Part shown: positions 38,420 through 49,534 of the stretch, one piece after another
How positions within the stretch are numbered: the first letter of the stretch is position 1
Layout of the letters: every line of letters begins with the position of its first letter
Assembly: GCA_036874045.1 (NCBI GenBank)
Contig: CM072336.1
Location: forward strand, 26,301,501 to 26,365,500
DNA: 64,000 nt
Source: Cymodocea nodosa
Lineage: Eukaryota; Streptophyta; Magnoliopsida; Alismatales; Cymodoceaceae
Reading direction: 5' to 3'
Notes under the pieces: generated by a model
Database searches by the model: none
What the model was told of the DNA's origin: nothing
What the model saw: only the letters and a program-made list of their open reading frames with translations
Position numbers and translations under genes: made by a program

Positions 38420-41400
38420 ATGGAGGCCAACGCTGGGTTGGTTGCTGGGTCTCACAACAGGAACGAACTCGTTGTCATCCGCCGTGACGGCGAGAACGGG
38501 GTGAGTTCTAGACCACGATTGTTCCTGTTGTTTTGGGTTTCTGTTTTGGTGGAAATCTTGGTTAATTCCCTTTCGTCTGTGCGGGTGTAGCCGAAGCCTT
38601 TGAAGAAGCTGAGCAACCAATACTGCCAGATTTGTGGGGACGAGGTCGGGCTCAACGCCGACGGTGATCCCTTCGTCGCCTGCAACGAATGCGCCTTCCC
38701 TGTTTGTTTAACCTGTTACGAGTACGAGCGCACGGAGGGTAGTCAGGTCTGTCCCCAGTGCAAGACGAGATACAAGCGGCTTAAAGGTAAAGCCTTTCCT
38801 CAATCCTTTCGTCCAGAACTTTGTGTTTCACATGAATCTGAGAGACGACTTGGTTTTTGGGCATTGCACAGGGTGTGCTAGAGTTGACGGAGATGAAGAG
38901 GAGGACGATATCGATGATGTTGACAACGAGTTCAATTTCGCCAGAAACGGTGGTAACAAGGACATGCAGTACATTGCAGAGTCCATGCTGCAGGGTCACA
39001 TGAGCTATGGCCGCCATCCCAATGATTCTCAAGGGGACGACACAAAGCAAACCCTTTTCCTCACCAATGGAGAGATGGTACTCCACAGTTTTGGTTTATC
39101 TTTATGAATTCCTTGTCTAACCACATAATATCATCTTTTCTATCTGTGTGTTGTTTTGAATTCTATGTTACAGGGCTTCTTCTATAATCGCCTGTTTTGA
39201 TAAGAAGAAGCCTTTTTTTCTATTGATGATAGGTTGATGATATCCCCCCTGAGCAGCATGCCCTTGTACCTGCTTTCACTGCTGGTGGGGGCAAAAGGAT
39301 TCACCCCCTTCCGCTCCAGGACAGAGCAAACATTCCAGGTACATAGAAGCTTCTCCCTGAGGCTATTTATGTTCCTATAACGACTGGCACTCTTTAGGTT
39401 TTGAAAATGCTACTCACTTGTCCTGGCAGTGCAACCCCGGCCATTGGATCCCTCCAAGGACTTGGCAGCCTATGGCTATGGTAGTGTTGCCTGGAAGGAG
39501 AGAATGGAAAGCTGGAAACAGAAGCAAGAGAAGCTGCAAGTTACGAGGAAAGAGAATGGTGGCATGGATGGGGATGATGATGGAAATGGCACAGATTTAC
39601 CTCTGTAAGCCACTTAATTCAATTTTAATTATCCTTCAAGAACTGAGTGTTAGGAAAGAGTTTGGAGCTCTCGGAGGCAGGATAATCTCCTCTAGATGAT
39701 TTGCTCAGCATTTGATTCATGCTTAAGCAATAACGCCTACTAAGTATGCAGCCATTTAATCCTTTTGTCTAAGGTTATTTGCTCTTAATTTTAAATGTCT
39801 AAATCACCTGCAATTGACTTGGCAGAACGTTAATTACAACGAAATGGTGAGAATCAACTTTTTCCTCCTATGTACAAATTGAGAACTTCTACATCTGTGT
39901 TAGCTGTTGCAAGTTTGCAGCCTGAATTCTATATCTTGATAACAGTAGTATTTTTTTCCTGATTTTGTGCTTAGAATTTCTTACCTCACCATGCAGTGAA
40001 AGATAAACTCTGCTATCCCACTATAGGCCGCAGCCTGGATTCTTGATGATCATTTTCTTCCTACGTTTATGAAGATTTTCATATTCCAATGGCATTCATG
40101 ATGGCATCCATTTGTTCCGATGATAACTTGATAAGATGTTGAGGTTGATTCTACTAGTTATAGTCGATAACATAAAATTATCTTGTCGATTAGACCATTA
40201 AATTTATAGATTTTGATACTCAGAAAAATCATAACTACAGATTTTACCCTATTCATTTCCCTTATCAAATGGCCAGTCACATGTTCACAGCTTGTCTCAG
40301 AACTGAGACATTATGTCAATTTGTCAGTTATCCATATTTAAAGATTCATTGTGATATGTTACACTATATCTAGTAGTTTATACAATATTGTTTTTACAAA
40401 AACAGCAGGTATTTCTGCCTGGTTTTTCCATCTGAGGCTTTCTCAAGCATTCATTGAATCTCATCGTCTTTGGCAATCTGATAATTATCCATATTTAAAG
40501 ATTCATAATGACATCTCATTAGTACATTTAGTGGTTTATATAATATTTCTTTTACACAAACGGAGAATGTTTGTACCAATCTTTTCCACTGGAAGCTTTT
40601 GCAAGCTTCACTGAATCTCAGTGTTTTTTTTTGTCAGAAACATTGCTTCAGTTACTATGATTTTATGTATGCATTCAGCACGTTTTCCTGATTGTTCTCA
40701 ATTTTCTTTTAATTGACTTGATAGAACTTGCTTATTATTGACAGCATGGATGAAGGCAGACAACCCCTATCAAGAAAGCTGCCTCTTCCTTCTAGCCTTA
40801 TCAATCCCTACAGAATGATAATCATCGTTCGGTTGGTGGTAGTTGGGTTCTTCTTTCATTACCGTATTACTCATCCAGTGAAAAATGCATTTGTGTTGTG
40901 GCTCATATCCGTTATATGTGAAATCTGGTTTGCTGTTTCCTGGATTCTCGACCAATTCCCTAAATGGCTTCCTATTGAGAGGGAAACCTATTTGGACAGG
41001 TTATCATTAAGGTTGGTCATTTATTGTTTTTTTTTTCTGTTAATTTTGCTGAACTTTTATGACTTTCTTTCTGTTAAATTTTTTCCTGTTAATTTGGTTG
41101 TACCTTCTGTAGGTATGAGAAAGAAGGGAAGCCTTCTCAGTTGTCAGCTGTGGACATATTTGTGAGCACAGTTGACCCCATGAAGGAACCACCATTAGTC
41201 ACAGCAAATACAGTTTTGTCTATTCTTGCAGTGGACTATCCTGTTGACAAAGTGTCATGCTATGTTTCTGATGATGGTGCTGCAATGTTGACATTTGAAG
41301 CATTATCAGAAACGTCAGAGTTTGCAAAGAAGTGGGTACCTTTCTGCAAGAAGTTCAATATTGAACCACGAGCACCAGAATGGTATTTCCAACAAAAAAT

Positions 41401-44345
41401 GGACTATCTAAAGGACAAAGTTATACCTGTGTTTGTTAGGGAGCGAAGAGCGATGAAGGTATTGAATAACAGTCCTATTCATACTACTTGAGAAACCAAA
41501 ATATTGGTGACATGATGTTCCATTTGCTTGAGCTTGTCTCTATATGTATTGTAATGTGAACATGATTGCAGAGGGAATATGAGGAGTTTAAAGTACGCAT
41601 CAATGCTTTGGTTGCAAAAGCAATCAAGGTTCCAGAAGAAGGATGGACAATGCAAGATGGAACACCATGGCCTGGCAATAGTGTTCGAGATCATCCTGGG
41701 ATGATTCAAGTATGCAAAAAAAAAAAAAATGATGTTCAACTTTCATTTGATGGTATAATCTGATCAAGTCACTTTTGGCATTCAGGTTTTTCTAGGTCAA
41801 AGTGGTGGATCTGATATAGATGGAAATGAATTGCCTCGCTTGGTTTATGTCTCTAGAGAGAAGCGACCTGGGTTTAATCACCACAAGAAGGCTGGTGCTA
41901 TGAATTCTCTGGTACTGATCCTTAAGTCTTCCCTTTTCTCTTATGTTTGAGATTGGACCCTATGTTCAAAAAATACTGACCATTTCTCACGTCAAAACAG
42001 GTTAGGGTGTCTGCCGTGCTTACAAATGCTCCTTTTATGTTGAACTTAGACTGTGATCATTATATCAACAACAGCAAGGCTCTGAGAGAGGGTATGTGTT
42101 TCATGATGGATCCATTGTTGGAGAAGAAAATTTGCTATGTGCAGTTCCCCCAGAGGTTTGACAATATTGATCGGCATGATCGATATGCTAACCGTAACAC
42201 AGTGTTTTTTGATGTAAGTAAATTCATATAAGTTTTAAGTCACATGGTTCAGTTTCTGCATTGTTTTTTCTCGTGTATTTTGACAAAACACCAAATATGT
42301 GCTACAGATTAACATGAAAGGTCTCGATGGAATTCAAGGGCCCATCTATGTTGGGACTGGGTGCATTTTCAGACGACAAGCCCTCTACGGTTATGATGCT
42401 CCCAAGACGAAGAAGCCACCCACCAGGACCTGCAATTGCTGGCCAAAGTGGTGTTGCTGTTGTTGTTGCTGCCCAGGGAAGAAGAAAAAGTCCACAAAAG
42501 TTAAGGGAGGGAAAAAGAAAAAGGGTTCTGGCAAAGGCAATAATGTGCCTCCTGCATTTGCTTTGGAGGGAGCTGAAGAGGGTAAGAAATTCATCCTAGC
42601 TTGGTTATGAACTTATGGTAGCTTTCATTTACTTTTAAGGTAGTCTATATTTTAATTAGCCAACAAATCTAGCACTTTTTTCTTGATCATATCATTGTAA
42701 ACATGTGTATGATGCTATTGTGTTGTGCCTTCAATCAAGTTTACTTCTGCTTAACAGATGCAGGATGGTAAAGAATTATCTGTTAGTGTTCTTCTTAACA
42801 TTGTGGGAGTGTAGTTGATTATTCTTTTTCATCATTGATAGTTAAGATAGCGATTTGATTGTTTCCACTAAACATTGGAAAATACCTTGCTGAACAATCT
42901 CGTTAATTTCAATTTATGCTAAACATCACGTCTCACCTCATCACTCATGTTCTGTTGATTCTACCGGGCATACATGGTCTGTTGCAGGCATGCTGAATGA
43001 GAAATCAACTTTGACATCACAACAAAAGCTGGAAAAGAAATTTGGACAATCTTCTGTCTTTGTTGCATCCACTTTGATCGAGAAAAGTGGCACAGTCAAG
43101 GGAGCCACTGCGGCTGCTTTGCTGAAGGAAGCTATCCATGTAATCAGTTGTGGTTATGAGGACAAAACAGATTGGGGAAAAGAGGTACAATATCCTTGCA
43201 CCCTCATCCATCTTTTGGCATAGGCTTTGTTTTAACCAATGTTCAATATTCTACTTTCTCAGGTGGGATGGATCTATGGTTCTGTCACAGAGGATATATT
43301 GACAGGTTTTAAAATGCATTGTCATGGATGGCGATCGATATACTGTATTCCATCTAGGCCTGCATTCAAAGGTTCTGCACCACTGAATCTTTCTGATCGT
43401 CTTAACCAAGTTCTTAGATGGGCCTTGGGATCTGTGGAAATTTTCTTGAGTAAGCACTGTCCTATTTGGTATGGGTATGGAGGCGGTTTGAAATGGTTGG
43501 AACGCTTCTCTTATATCAATGCTACAGTCTATCCGTGGACGTCTATTCCACTTCTTGCTTATTGTACACTCCCTGCAGTTTGCTTGTTGACAGGAAAATT
43601 CATCACTCCAGAGGTACTTAAAATTTACTTGTAAACAAGGCTAGTATCGATGCATAGAATTGGTCTGAAATTTGCACAGTGGCATTCTTTTCACTTCTTA
43701 TTACGCCTAATAAATGGAATTGTTCTTCTAACTCTGTGTTTTTTCATCTTGTACATGCAGCTTAGCAATATTGCCAGCCTATGGTTTATGTCCCTCTTTA
43801 TATGCATTTTTGCTACGGGTATCCTAGAAATGAGGTGGAGTGGTGTTGGAATAGACGAGTGGTGGAGAAATGAGCAGTTTTGGGTCATCGGAGGTGTTTC
43901 TGCTCATCTATTTGCACTGTTTCAGGGGCTACTAAAGGTCTTGGCCGGTATTGATACCAACTTCACTGTTACATCAAAAGCTAGTGATGAAGATGCCTTT
44001 GCGGAGCTCTACCTGTTCAAGTGGACCACACTCCTCATTCCTCCAACCACACTACTTTTAATAAACATCATTGGTGTAGTTGCAGGTATCTCGAATGCCA
44101 TCAATAATGGATACGAGTCTTGGGGTCCTCTATTTGGCAGGCTGTTCTTTGCTTTCTGGGTCATCGTCCACCTCTACCCCTTCCTCAAAGGTTTGCTTGG
44201 CCGGCAAAACAGAACACCTACGATCATCATTGTGTGGTCCATCCTCCTTGCCTCCATCTTCTCTCTCCTGTGGGTTCGGGTAGATCCCTTCTTGCCAAAG
44301 TCAGAAGGACCGCTTCTGGAGGAGTGTGGACTTGATTGCAACTAG
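38420..44345 (+). CDS. CESA7: Cellulose synthase catalytic subunit, secondary-wall CESA7/IRX3 type, complete
   Basis: This family-2 glycosyltransferase polymerises UDP-glucose into beta-1,4-glucan in plasma-membrane rosettes, working with CESA4- and CESA8-type subunits. Exons: 38420-38500, 38591-38786, 38872-39077, 39233-39338, 39430-39604, 40745-41011, 41113-41458, 41572-41709, 41786-41911, 42001-42213, 42308-42581, 42988-43184, 43263-43613, 43761-44345. All borders are GT-AG, phases agree and the product is 1,086 aa. Seen: RING-type zinc finger with eight Cys at residues 39-84; two N-terminal membrane helices in exon 6; DDG at 397-399; DCD at 564-566; TED at 784-786; QVLRW at 824-828; and C-terminal membrane helices. 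The N-terminus '[20 protein letters not shown]' closely matches Arabidopsis CESA7, and the end '[10 protein letters not shown]' is of monocot type. The second variable region has nine Cys at 660-673, seven in a row, then Lys clusters. No lesion is visible. Confidence 0.95.
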
Positions 44346-44349
44346 CATC

Positions 44350-47300
44350 GAATCCTCCATGTATTTGTTGTTGTAGATATGATGAAGCTTTGGTATTGGT
44401 TGCTGCAATTCTTTCCCAGGCCATACATATGCTTCTTCCAATTGAAACTTGTCCTGCTCCTTTCATGGAATGATGGTGGCCATTAGCACGTTACTTTGAT
44501 TCTTTATCTGGATCGATCAATGCGGTCTTCATACTGTTTTTCAGGAAATAAGGCAGGAGGTGTCACCTGTCACTTGCAAGGAGTGTATGGTGGCATGAAA
44601 TGTGATATTTTGGTTTCTGTAACTGTCGTATAGAAATTTGATCTTTGTCCTGGACAAAATTGTAGGCAATCATGTAATGGATTCGGGGAGTTTGGTCATT
44701 TGTATGTTCAACCTTTTACCTTTGAGTAATATCTGAAGGTACATCTTTTAGTGGTGAAAGTTTTCTTTTATCACATCATCATCGACGAATATTCAAATAT
44801 TTAGATTCGCACTTATGATTAAATTTTTTATTATCTTATCATCAAAAAATCATTTACCTTGATAAAGATCAGTTGAGTTCTAAGCGACTGGTTCTCTCAA
44901 GTTGGTCTTTACAATGCTTGGGATCCCTGGGCACTGTTGGGATAGGTTGAATATTCATTTGTAACACCAACATGGTGTGGTTCGCCTTTTACTTTATTAC
45001 GAACAAAGAAATTTTGGTTTTATATCTAGAGAAACATGCTTATATTACAAAAAAAAAAAGGAAAAAAACTCATATTTGAAAACTTTTTTTCCGTGAACTT
45101 CGAGTTCAACTGTATTTATGCATGTGTAAGGGGTCTTCAGATACATTTGATAATTTCTCGATTCTTAGAAGTTGAGAGTTTGGAAGTGGTTCTTCGGTTT
45201 TTAATTTTAAAAGTTTGAAATATTTATAACTAACTTCAGTTGAAAACGAATCATTTATTTATCAAAGTATGAAAGAATAAATTATTCTGCTCATTTGTGT
45301 TTGCATAAAAATAAATTATTCATTTGAACAGGGGAAAGACAGATGAAAAAGGAAAGAGGAGAAAAAAATTAAAGGCAAATTGCATTTGAAATGAGAGTTG
45401 AAACGTAATTTCATTCTTAGAAGTTAATGTATTCAACATCTGCAATAATATCGAACTTTAAAAAATATATATACGAAATAGGAAAATGAGGTTACATGTA
45501 CTTAAAAGTAAAAAGAAAGAAAGAAAGAAGGTAAGTAGTCATCTTAATATTTAGATATATCAGTTTTAAACAATAATGTCTTCTTTTTATAAATATTTGT
45601 TTTAAATACAATTGTCGTATTTTAAATCATATAATAAATACCTACAACATTTTCAAATATTTGAAATAGAAAATAAAAGCTTTCAAGAAGGGAGTGACGA
45701 CGACAGCAGTAAAAAAAATCTCCAACGCGATCAAAATCGGATCCGGGCGTGCGGTAACCGGTGCCCCGGAGATCCACCGACATCAAGGTGCGGTAACCGA
45801 CGGAATCGGCCGACCGGACGTCGGACTCATTCAATCCTCCCACGGATCGAATGCCAAGTGGTACCAGTCGTGACCCAGATCATTGATGTTTCCGTCCATC
45901 TACCATCCATCCGTGGTCTTCCCTACCAAGCGTTAATCGGAAGGATCGACGAAAGTGCCGTTTGCCCACACGCCAGTGGTTTTTCCTTCTCTCCTGACCC
46001 AGGAGGGAGGTCGGGCTGGCCGGCGACAGCGAAGATGGTCCCCTCTTCCCAGCTCAACGCAAGCTATCCGGTGACGGGATCTGGTCAACCGGAATAATGA
46101 TCGGTAGTTGCGATGGCAGAAGATTCGGCAGTCGTCATGCTGCCGACCATATCTTTTGGGTCCCGCGACCGCAGGAGGAGGACGATGGGACGGGTTTTTT
46201 TATTTCTTAAGTTAAAGCACAAATGGTATTATTATAACTAATCCAGCTGTATAACCACAGCTACGGTCCAAAGTAAAGTACCCAGAACGACAGCCAACAG
46301 AACAAAGCTTTAAGAAGGAATCTGGGACGGAATAACAAAAACAGAGCCTGAAAGATTAGTTTTCAGCGTACTATTTAATAATATCTGCCCAATCGAAGTA
46401 TACGTTTAATACCATAAAAAATTAAACCACTACTAAAGTACGATGATATTGTACCATTCGATATTTGTTAATCTTTTACATCTCACTTCATTCAAAGTGG
46501 GATCAGGTAACAAGTTTTTCTCGTAATATTGAAGATGATGATAACTTTTGTAGTGCATGGTAATGATCTAACCACTCTACCTGTAAAAGTTGCATCGATA
46601 TTGTTAAGAGGGATAAGAATAGATAATTTGTTTTATTCCTCTTTTAAACTCTCACTCTCTCCTCCCGTAAAGGATAAAGGATATGGTCTCATAGTTAGTA
46701 TGTTATATTTAATAATATTTGCCTTTTATTAGAAAAGGTATGATCAAGAAAAGAAACAGAGTCTTCAAAAACCATGCTCGTCCTCCTCAGCTCATCTTTT
46801 TTGGTGCAGGGAAGTCAAAGGCGAGAGGATCGATGGTATTTTCTGCAATGTTATTTACTTGTAAATCTGATTGTTAATCTCAAGCAGATTGTATTGCAAT
46901 TAGTTTATCGAGAGATTTATTTTTTACCTAAAGGAAGGTCAAGTTAATAATACTGCAAAATATGAAGTTGATTAATACCGGAAGGAGGTGGATGGAACGT
47001 GACCAGGTTATTAAAATTGACGATTAATTATTCTCTGATTTGAAAATATTTTATTTTTACTGTTATGAAGGTGGAGTTGGTGTGATCGGGAAGTGTGTGA
47101 TTTGAAAAGGCATCATTAATTGCTAAATTACGTGCTTAGAAAATATTGTTTGATGATGTGATTGTTTATTTATTTGTTAAATTTTTGTGATTAAAAAAGT
47201 GTGATTCTACGGTTAGGAAATGACTTCATCAAATTTTTGTTTAATAACACGATCGTCTGTTTTTTTTTTAGAATTTACGTGACTGATTTGATAAATGTCA

Positions 47301-48400
47301 CGTTGATTATTGTTAAATATTATTGTCATCGTTGTTCACTAGAAAGGTAAATGACGACTATCGCGATTAACTTAGAAATCGATTTCTTAAGGCCACACTT
47401 TAAACTACTAGTTTTGATTAATACAATATTACGTTAATGTTTTATTGATAAATAAATTGATCATGATCAAGCAATGTTACCCACAAACCTGTGGTCTTAT
47501 TGGGCCGAGTCTGGGTCTTTTAAGACCTGGGTTCGTGGGTCTCAAGTCTAAAAATTAATGGCCCAGGCCCAGACCAATGGGTTTAGACCCATGGGTCTTG
47601 GGCTCAGTCTCGACCTGGGTTTGTCTTCCAGCACTATGCCACTAAATGCATGAATATTTGATTTAATAATAAAAGTTCCAAAGAAGAACTCAGCCCAATC
47701 GTCTTTTTGTTGATTAAAGACAAATGATAAGCGAGGAACCTAACTAACTTTGTTTGAAAAAAGTACAGAGACAACCTACGAAAGTTGCAAATGATCTTGA
47801 GCGCACCTGATGCTTGACTTGAGTAGAGTTGTTTACATGTGTCTCAACTTTAAAATGACTTTCATCAATTTATTCATTGAAACATGCCGTACCACATTGC
47901 TTTTAGAAATGTAATTACTACTTCTCGATGACACTAAATATTTGATAATTGAAATCACCATAGGATCGTAGCTTCATGATGTTCTCATTCAGACTGGACT
48001 GTATGTGTTGAATCCATCCAATAACTACGGTTGGGCCGAGCCCCTAGAATGGTCCATTCTTGTGCATCACCCACTGACTGTATCATCATCGAGCAACTCG
48101 AAGATTAATAATGCTTGCATGATTTCATCAAATCAAGATTTAAATTATAGATTATACCAATCTGGATGATTATATTATTGCCGGTAAATGCATCAGGATT
48201 TTGACAACGAGAATCGTTGAAGTGGCCCAGTCCAATTAAGGTTGCCGATCTGCACGCTTCTCTCGCCACAAAAGAAGACGAACGACCGACCAACCCACCC
48301 ACCATGCTTGCGGTGTGCCCGAGGAACCGGTCGACCGGCACCCGCTTAATTATCATTAATTAATATCCGCACCCTACGCTTATACAATATATAACGGAAA
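44350..48400. other. Intergenic DNA, no gene supported
   Basis: The first ~350 bp is probably the 3' UTR of the cellulose synthase. A GC-rich island at about 45700-46190 has an open frame (45612-46097, +) that begins in AT-rich DNA and shows no domain. It also has a short repeat 'gtgcggtaac' near 45749 and 45790. A hAT-like end at 47480-47635 is listed separately. The rest is AT-rich and empty. Confidence 0.4.
47480..47635 (-). mobile_element. Possible hAT-type transposon end
   Basis: A dense cluster of GGGTCT/AGACCC and GGCCC/GGGCC words (for example 'gggtttagacccatgggtct') ends at 'ccagcacta'. Read on the minus strand it starts TAGTGCTGG and runs into C/G-rich subterminal repeats. Many plant hAT elements have TAGxGxTGG-like termini and such subterminal repeats. 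The other end, an 8-bp target duplication and a transposase were not found. Confidence 0.4.
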
Positions 48401-48404
48401 GCCT

Positions 48405-48419
48405 TGATGTATATATAAT
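48405..48419 (+). promoter_or_regulatory. Possible TATA region of the small spliced gene
   Basis: 'gatgtatatataata' lies about 135 bp upstream of the ATG at 48552, a sensible place for a TATA box. A second AT-rich candidate lies slightly further upstream. Confidence 0.35.
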
Positions 48420-48551
48420 ATTATCGTGCTTCCTTCCTTTTCCTGCCGAGGAAAGTCTTGAGTCTCTGTCTCTCTCTGTGTGTTGTGTTTTAATTTGATT
48501 CTGATCTTCCTATTAATCGTTGGGATTGATAGTCGAAGGGAATTAATAATT

Positions 48552-49468
48552 ATGGATCCGTTCCTTGGGTACCTCCCTGCCCCTGGGAACAACACGATGG
48601 TGAGGTGCGACGGCCCCACGCCGGACCTCGTCTACGCTCGCCTGAGGGACATGGACTTGAGAGTACGTTCGTAGACGTACGACGCTGGCTAGATGGTGAT
48701 CGATCGATGCATGCTGATCTGTTTATGTTGTTGTTGCAGCTGCGGCAGCTGGAGGAGAAGCAGAGGCCGGCACAGTGGGATGAGTACTTCTCCTCCGATC
48801 TCCGACGAGGTGCCCGACCGACTCAGGAGCCAGGAGAGTCGTCGAGGACGAAGGAATCCCGCTCGAAGGGGACGCTCATGGACCGCGTCCGGTTTCTGGA
48901 GAGCAGGATCTCACAGGTAAATTAAGAAACAAAATAAAAAAGGTCCCCCTTAATTACCCACTTATTTATTATATATATATACCATGCATGCACTGGTACC
49001 ACTTGAGAAGCTAATTCTCGCCGGCCGTCTTATTAATCAATTCGTCCAACGCAGCTGTCGTTTGACTTGGGGAAAGCTTGTACCCCATCGGCCCCCACTG
49101 GTGTAACCAAGACGGAAGCGGAGGAGATCGCGTGGCTGATGCAGCCCCGACCCGTTTCCGACACCGTCGTTCCCGGGGCGCGCCACAGCACCAGAGGACG
49201 CAAGACGATGACATCCTCCGACGAATTCCAAGGCCAAATCCCCAAGGTACGTATGCCACATATATATTTATATATGTGCATAGAGAGAAAGACAGAGAGA
49301 GAGATTGGCATTATATTATATTCTTGGGTCTGTCTGATGAAGCTTGTGTTGGCCTTTTTCTTCTGGAAGAAGGGGAAGGAGAAGACGGTGGAGAGCGTGT
49401 GCAGGTCGGAGAAGAGGAGAATGGCACGGACAAGGATCTACAAGAAATGGTTCCATGTTGGCTGCTAA
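48552..49468 (+). CDS. Uncharacterised small plant protein with coiled-coil segment, four predicted exons
   Basis: I do not recognise this family. Predicted exons are 48552-48662, 48740-48916, 49055-49246 and 49370-49468, giving about 192 aa. All introns are in phase 0. The first three donors (gtacgt, gtaaat, gtacgt) and first two acceptors (ttgcag, acgcag) are good. The start 'MDPFLGYLPAPGNNTMVRCD' leads to 'TPDLVYARLRDMDLR', then a charged helical part ('LRQLEEKQRPAQWDEY') and 'DRVRFLESRISQLSFDLGK', which looks like a short coiled coil. The last exon as given ends in a basic tail, 'RRMARTRIYKKWFHVGC'. Another acceptor at 49403-49404 (gtgcag) would instead give 'VGEEENGTDKDLQEM' through '...GGVCKLI' ending at 49528. 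The frame also stays open through intron 3. GC-rich exons in AT-rich DNA and clean splicing support a real gene. No membrane segment is seen. Confidence 0.65.
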
Positions 49469-49534
49469 TGCCGGAGAAGCATTTTGATCCGTTCGATCGT
49501 ATCGGTGGCGTTTGCAAATTAATTTGATTATTTC

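Noticed and set aside
45612-46097. 161-codon frame in the GC island
   Set aside because: It begins in AT-rich DNA, shows no motif and has no promoter or splice context. It is kept only as a curiosity.
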